Below, one piece after another: positions 63,707-64,000 of a stretch of 64,000 bases of DNA. The DNA is taken from positions 4,154,001-4,218,000 of the forward strand of contig NZ_CP022986.1 in NCBI RefSeq assembly GCF_002770595.1, given 5' to 3'. The stretch's first letter is position 1. Every line of letters begins with the position of its first letter. A program made the position numbers and the translations under genes. A model generated the notes under the pieces. The model searched no databases and was not told the origin of the DNA. It worked only from the letters and a program-made list of their open reading frames with translations. The DNA comes from Chryseobacterium camelliae. GTDB lineage: Bacteria > Bacteroidota > Bacteroidia > Flavobacteriales > Weeksellaceae.

Positions 63707-63728
63707 CTTATCGTATAGTTTTATCGGG

Positions 63729-63736
63729 CAAAGATA
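63729..63736 (-). promoter_or_regulatory. -7 element (TATCTTTG) of metG
   Basis: An exact TAnnTTTG match on the minus strand, 22 bp before the ATG at 63706. Confidence 0.5.
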
Positions 63737-63805
63737 AGGAATATCCGCGGAAAATTTATTTCCGGTTTTTGGAGCGTCAGGATGTCCGAATGTTAACTGA
63801 ATGTT

Positions 63806-63837
63806 ACAAATAGTTAAACGACTGTTTAACTATTTGT
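63806..63837. promoter_or_regulatory. Perfect 14-bp inverted repeat, TetR-like operator candidate
   Basis: ACAAATAGTTAAAC and GTTTAACTATTTGT are exact inverted arms with a GACT centre. Its length, AT-rich arms and short centre fit operators of TetR-type dimeric regulators. It lies 100 bp upstream of metG and 163 bp from the right edge, and probably controls a rightward gene beyond the window. Confidence 0.6.
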
Positions 63838-64000
63838 TAAAACAACTTAACTGTTATGTTGTGCATATTTAAATTGATTATTTTGAAAATCAATGTTTTA
63901 ATGTGCATAACTCGTTAAATATATACAAAATTAACTTAATTTAAAATAAAATTACCATCGTTAACTTTTTTTTATAAATTGCAAAAGCTTTAGCTTTTAT

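Noticed and set aside
1-64000. tRNA, rRNA, prophage, integrase or intact insertion sequence
   Set aside because: No tRNA-like T-arm, no transposase or integrase protein and no rRNA sequence was recognised in either strand.

Overview
The window is a chromosomal segment of a Bacteroidota (Flavobacteriia) bacterium, most likely Chryseobacterium or a close Weeksellaceae relative. This rests on recognisable families (PorT, GLPGLI family, carboxypeptidase-regulatory-domain outer membrane receptor, DUF4132, a bacteriocin-like GG-leader peptide), on the TAnnTTTG (-7) promoter element with TTTG about 18-19 bp upstream in the best cases, and on the AT-rich intergenic DNA. No tRNA, rRNA, CRISPR array, prophage or intact insertion sequence was seen.

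Layout. 1-6 kb: a gamma-glutamyltransferase cut by the left edge, a threonine-dehydrogenase-like SDR, a degenerate polysaccharide deacetylase, and a leftward FabH-like / metallophosphoesterase / methyltransferase group. 6-12 kb: a housekeeping run with ubiE/menG, a PorT-like barrel, a coiled-coil protein, zapA, a strong 6S RNA candidate, rny and an MFS transporter. 12-14 kb: an orphan Cys-rich bacteriocin-like peptide, then a ClC antiporter of the fluoride type behind a fluoride riboswitch. 14-25 kb: metabolism and envelope (thioesterase, sugar isomerase-like protein, GLPGLI, ArsC-like, DUF3060, gcvT, idi, HAD, 3-PGDH, mscL, nnrDE, lgt with a large N-terminal extension, yidD). 25-37 kb: glycosyltransferase-like membrane protein, rarA, DUF2339 protein, C1q-like secreted protein, pheA, thioesterase, dnaA, LMW-PTP, RsmI-like methylase. 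37-42 kb: an outer membrane receptor divergent from a histidine kinase/response regulator pair; six (G/A)TTAA repeats at exact 10-bp spacing lie between them. 42-50 kb: DUF4132 giant protein with a small partner, DUF4349 lipoprotein, DUF2891. 50-56.5 kb: Mpo1-like protein and an AraC-controlled EmrAB/TolC-type efflux locus. 56.5-64 kb: a Flavo-1-like RNA, palindromic repeats, a VWA/MoxR-type AAA pair, lipoprotein, methyltransferase, a broken gene and metG. A TetR-like palindrome sits just inside the right edge.

Most notable: (i) the 10-bp-phased repeat array, which ends 12 bp from the -7 box of the receptor gene and occupies the place of a -33 element, so it looks like the binding site of the adjacent OmpR-type regulator; (ii) the riboswitch-controlled fluoride exporter; (iii) two genes with TAnnTTTG-N4-ATG starts, consistent with leaderless mRNAs; (iv) several unexplained RNA or repeat elements in intergenic DNA.
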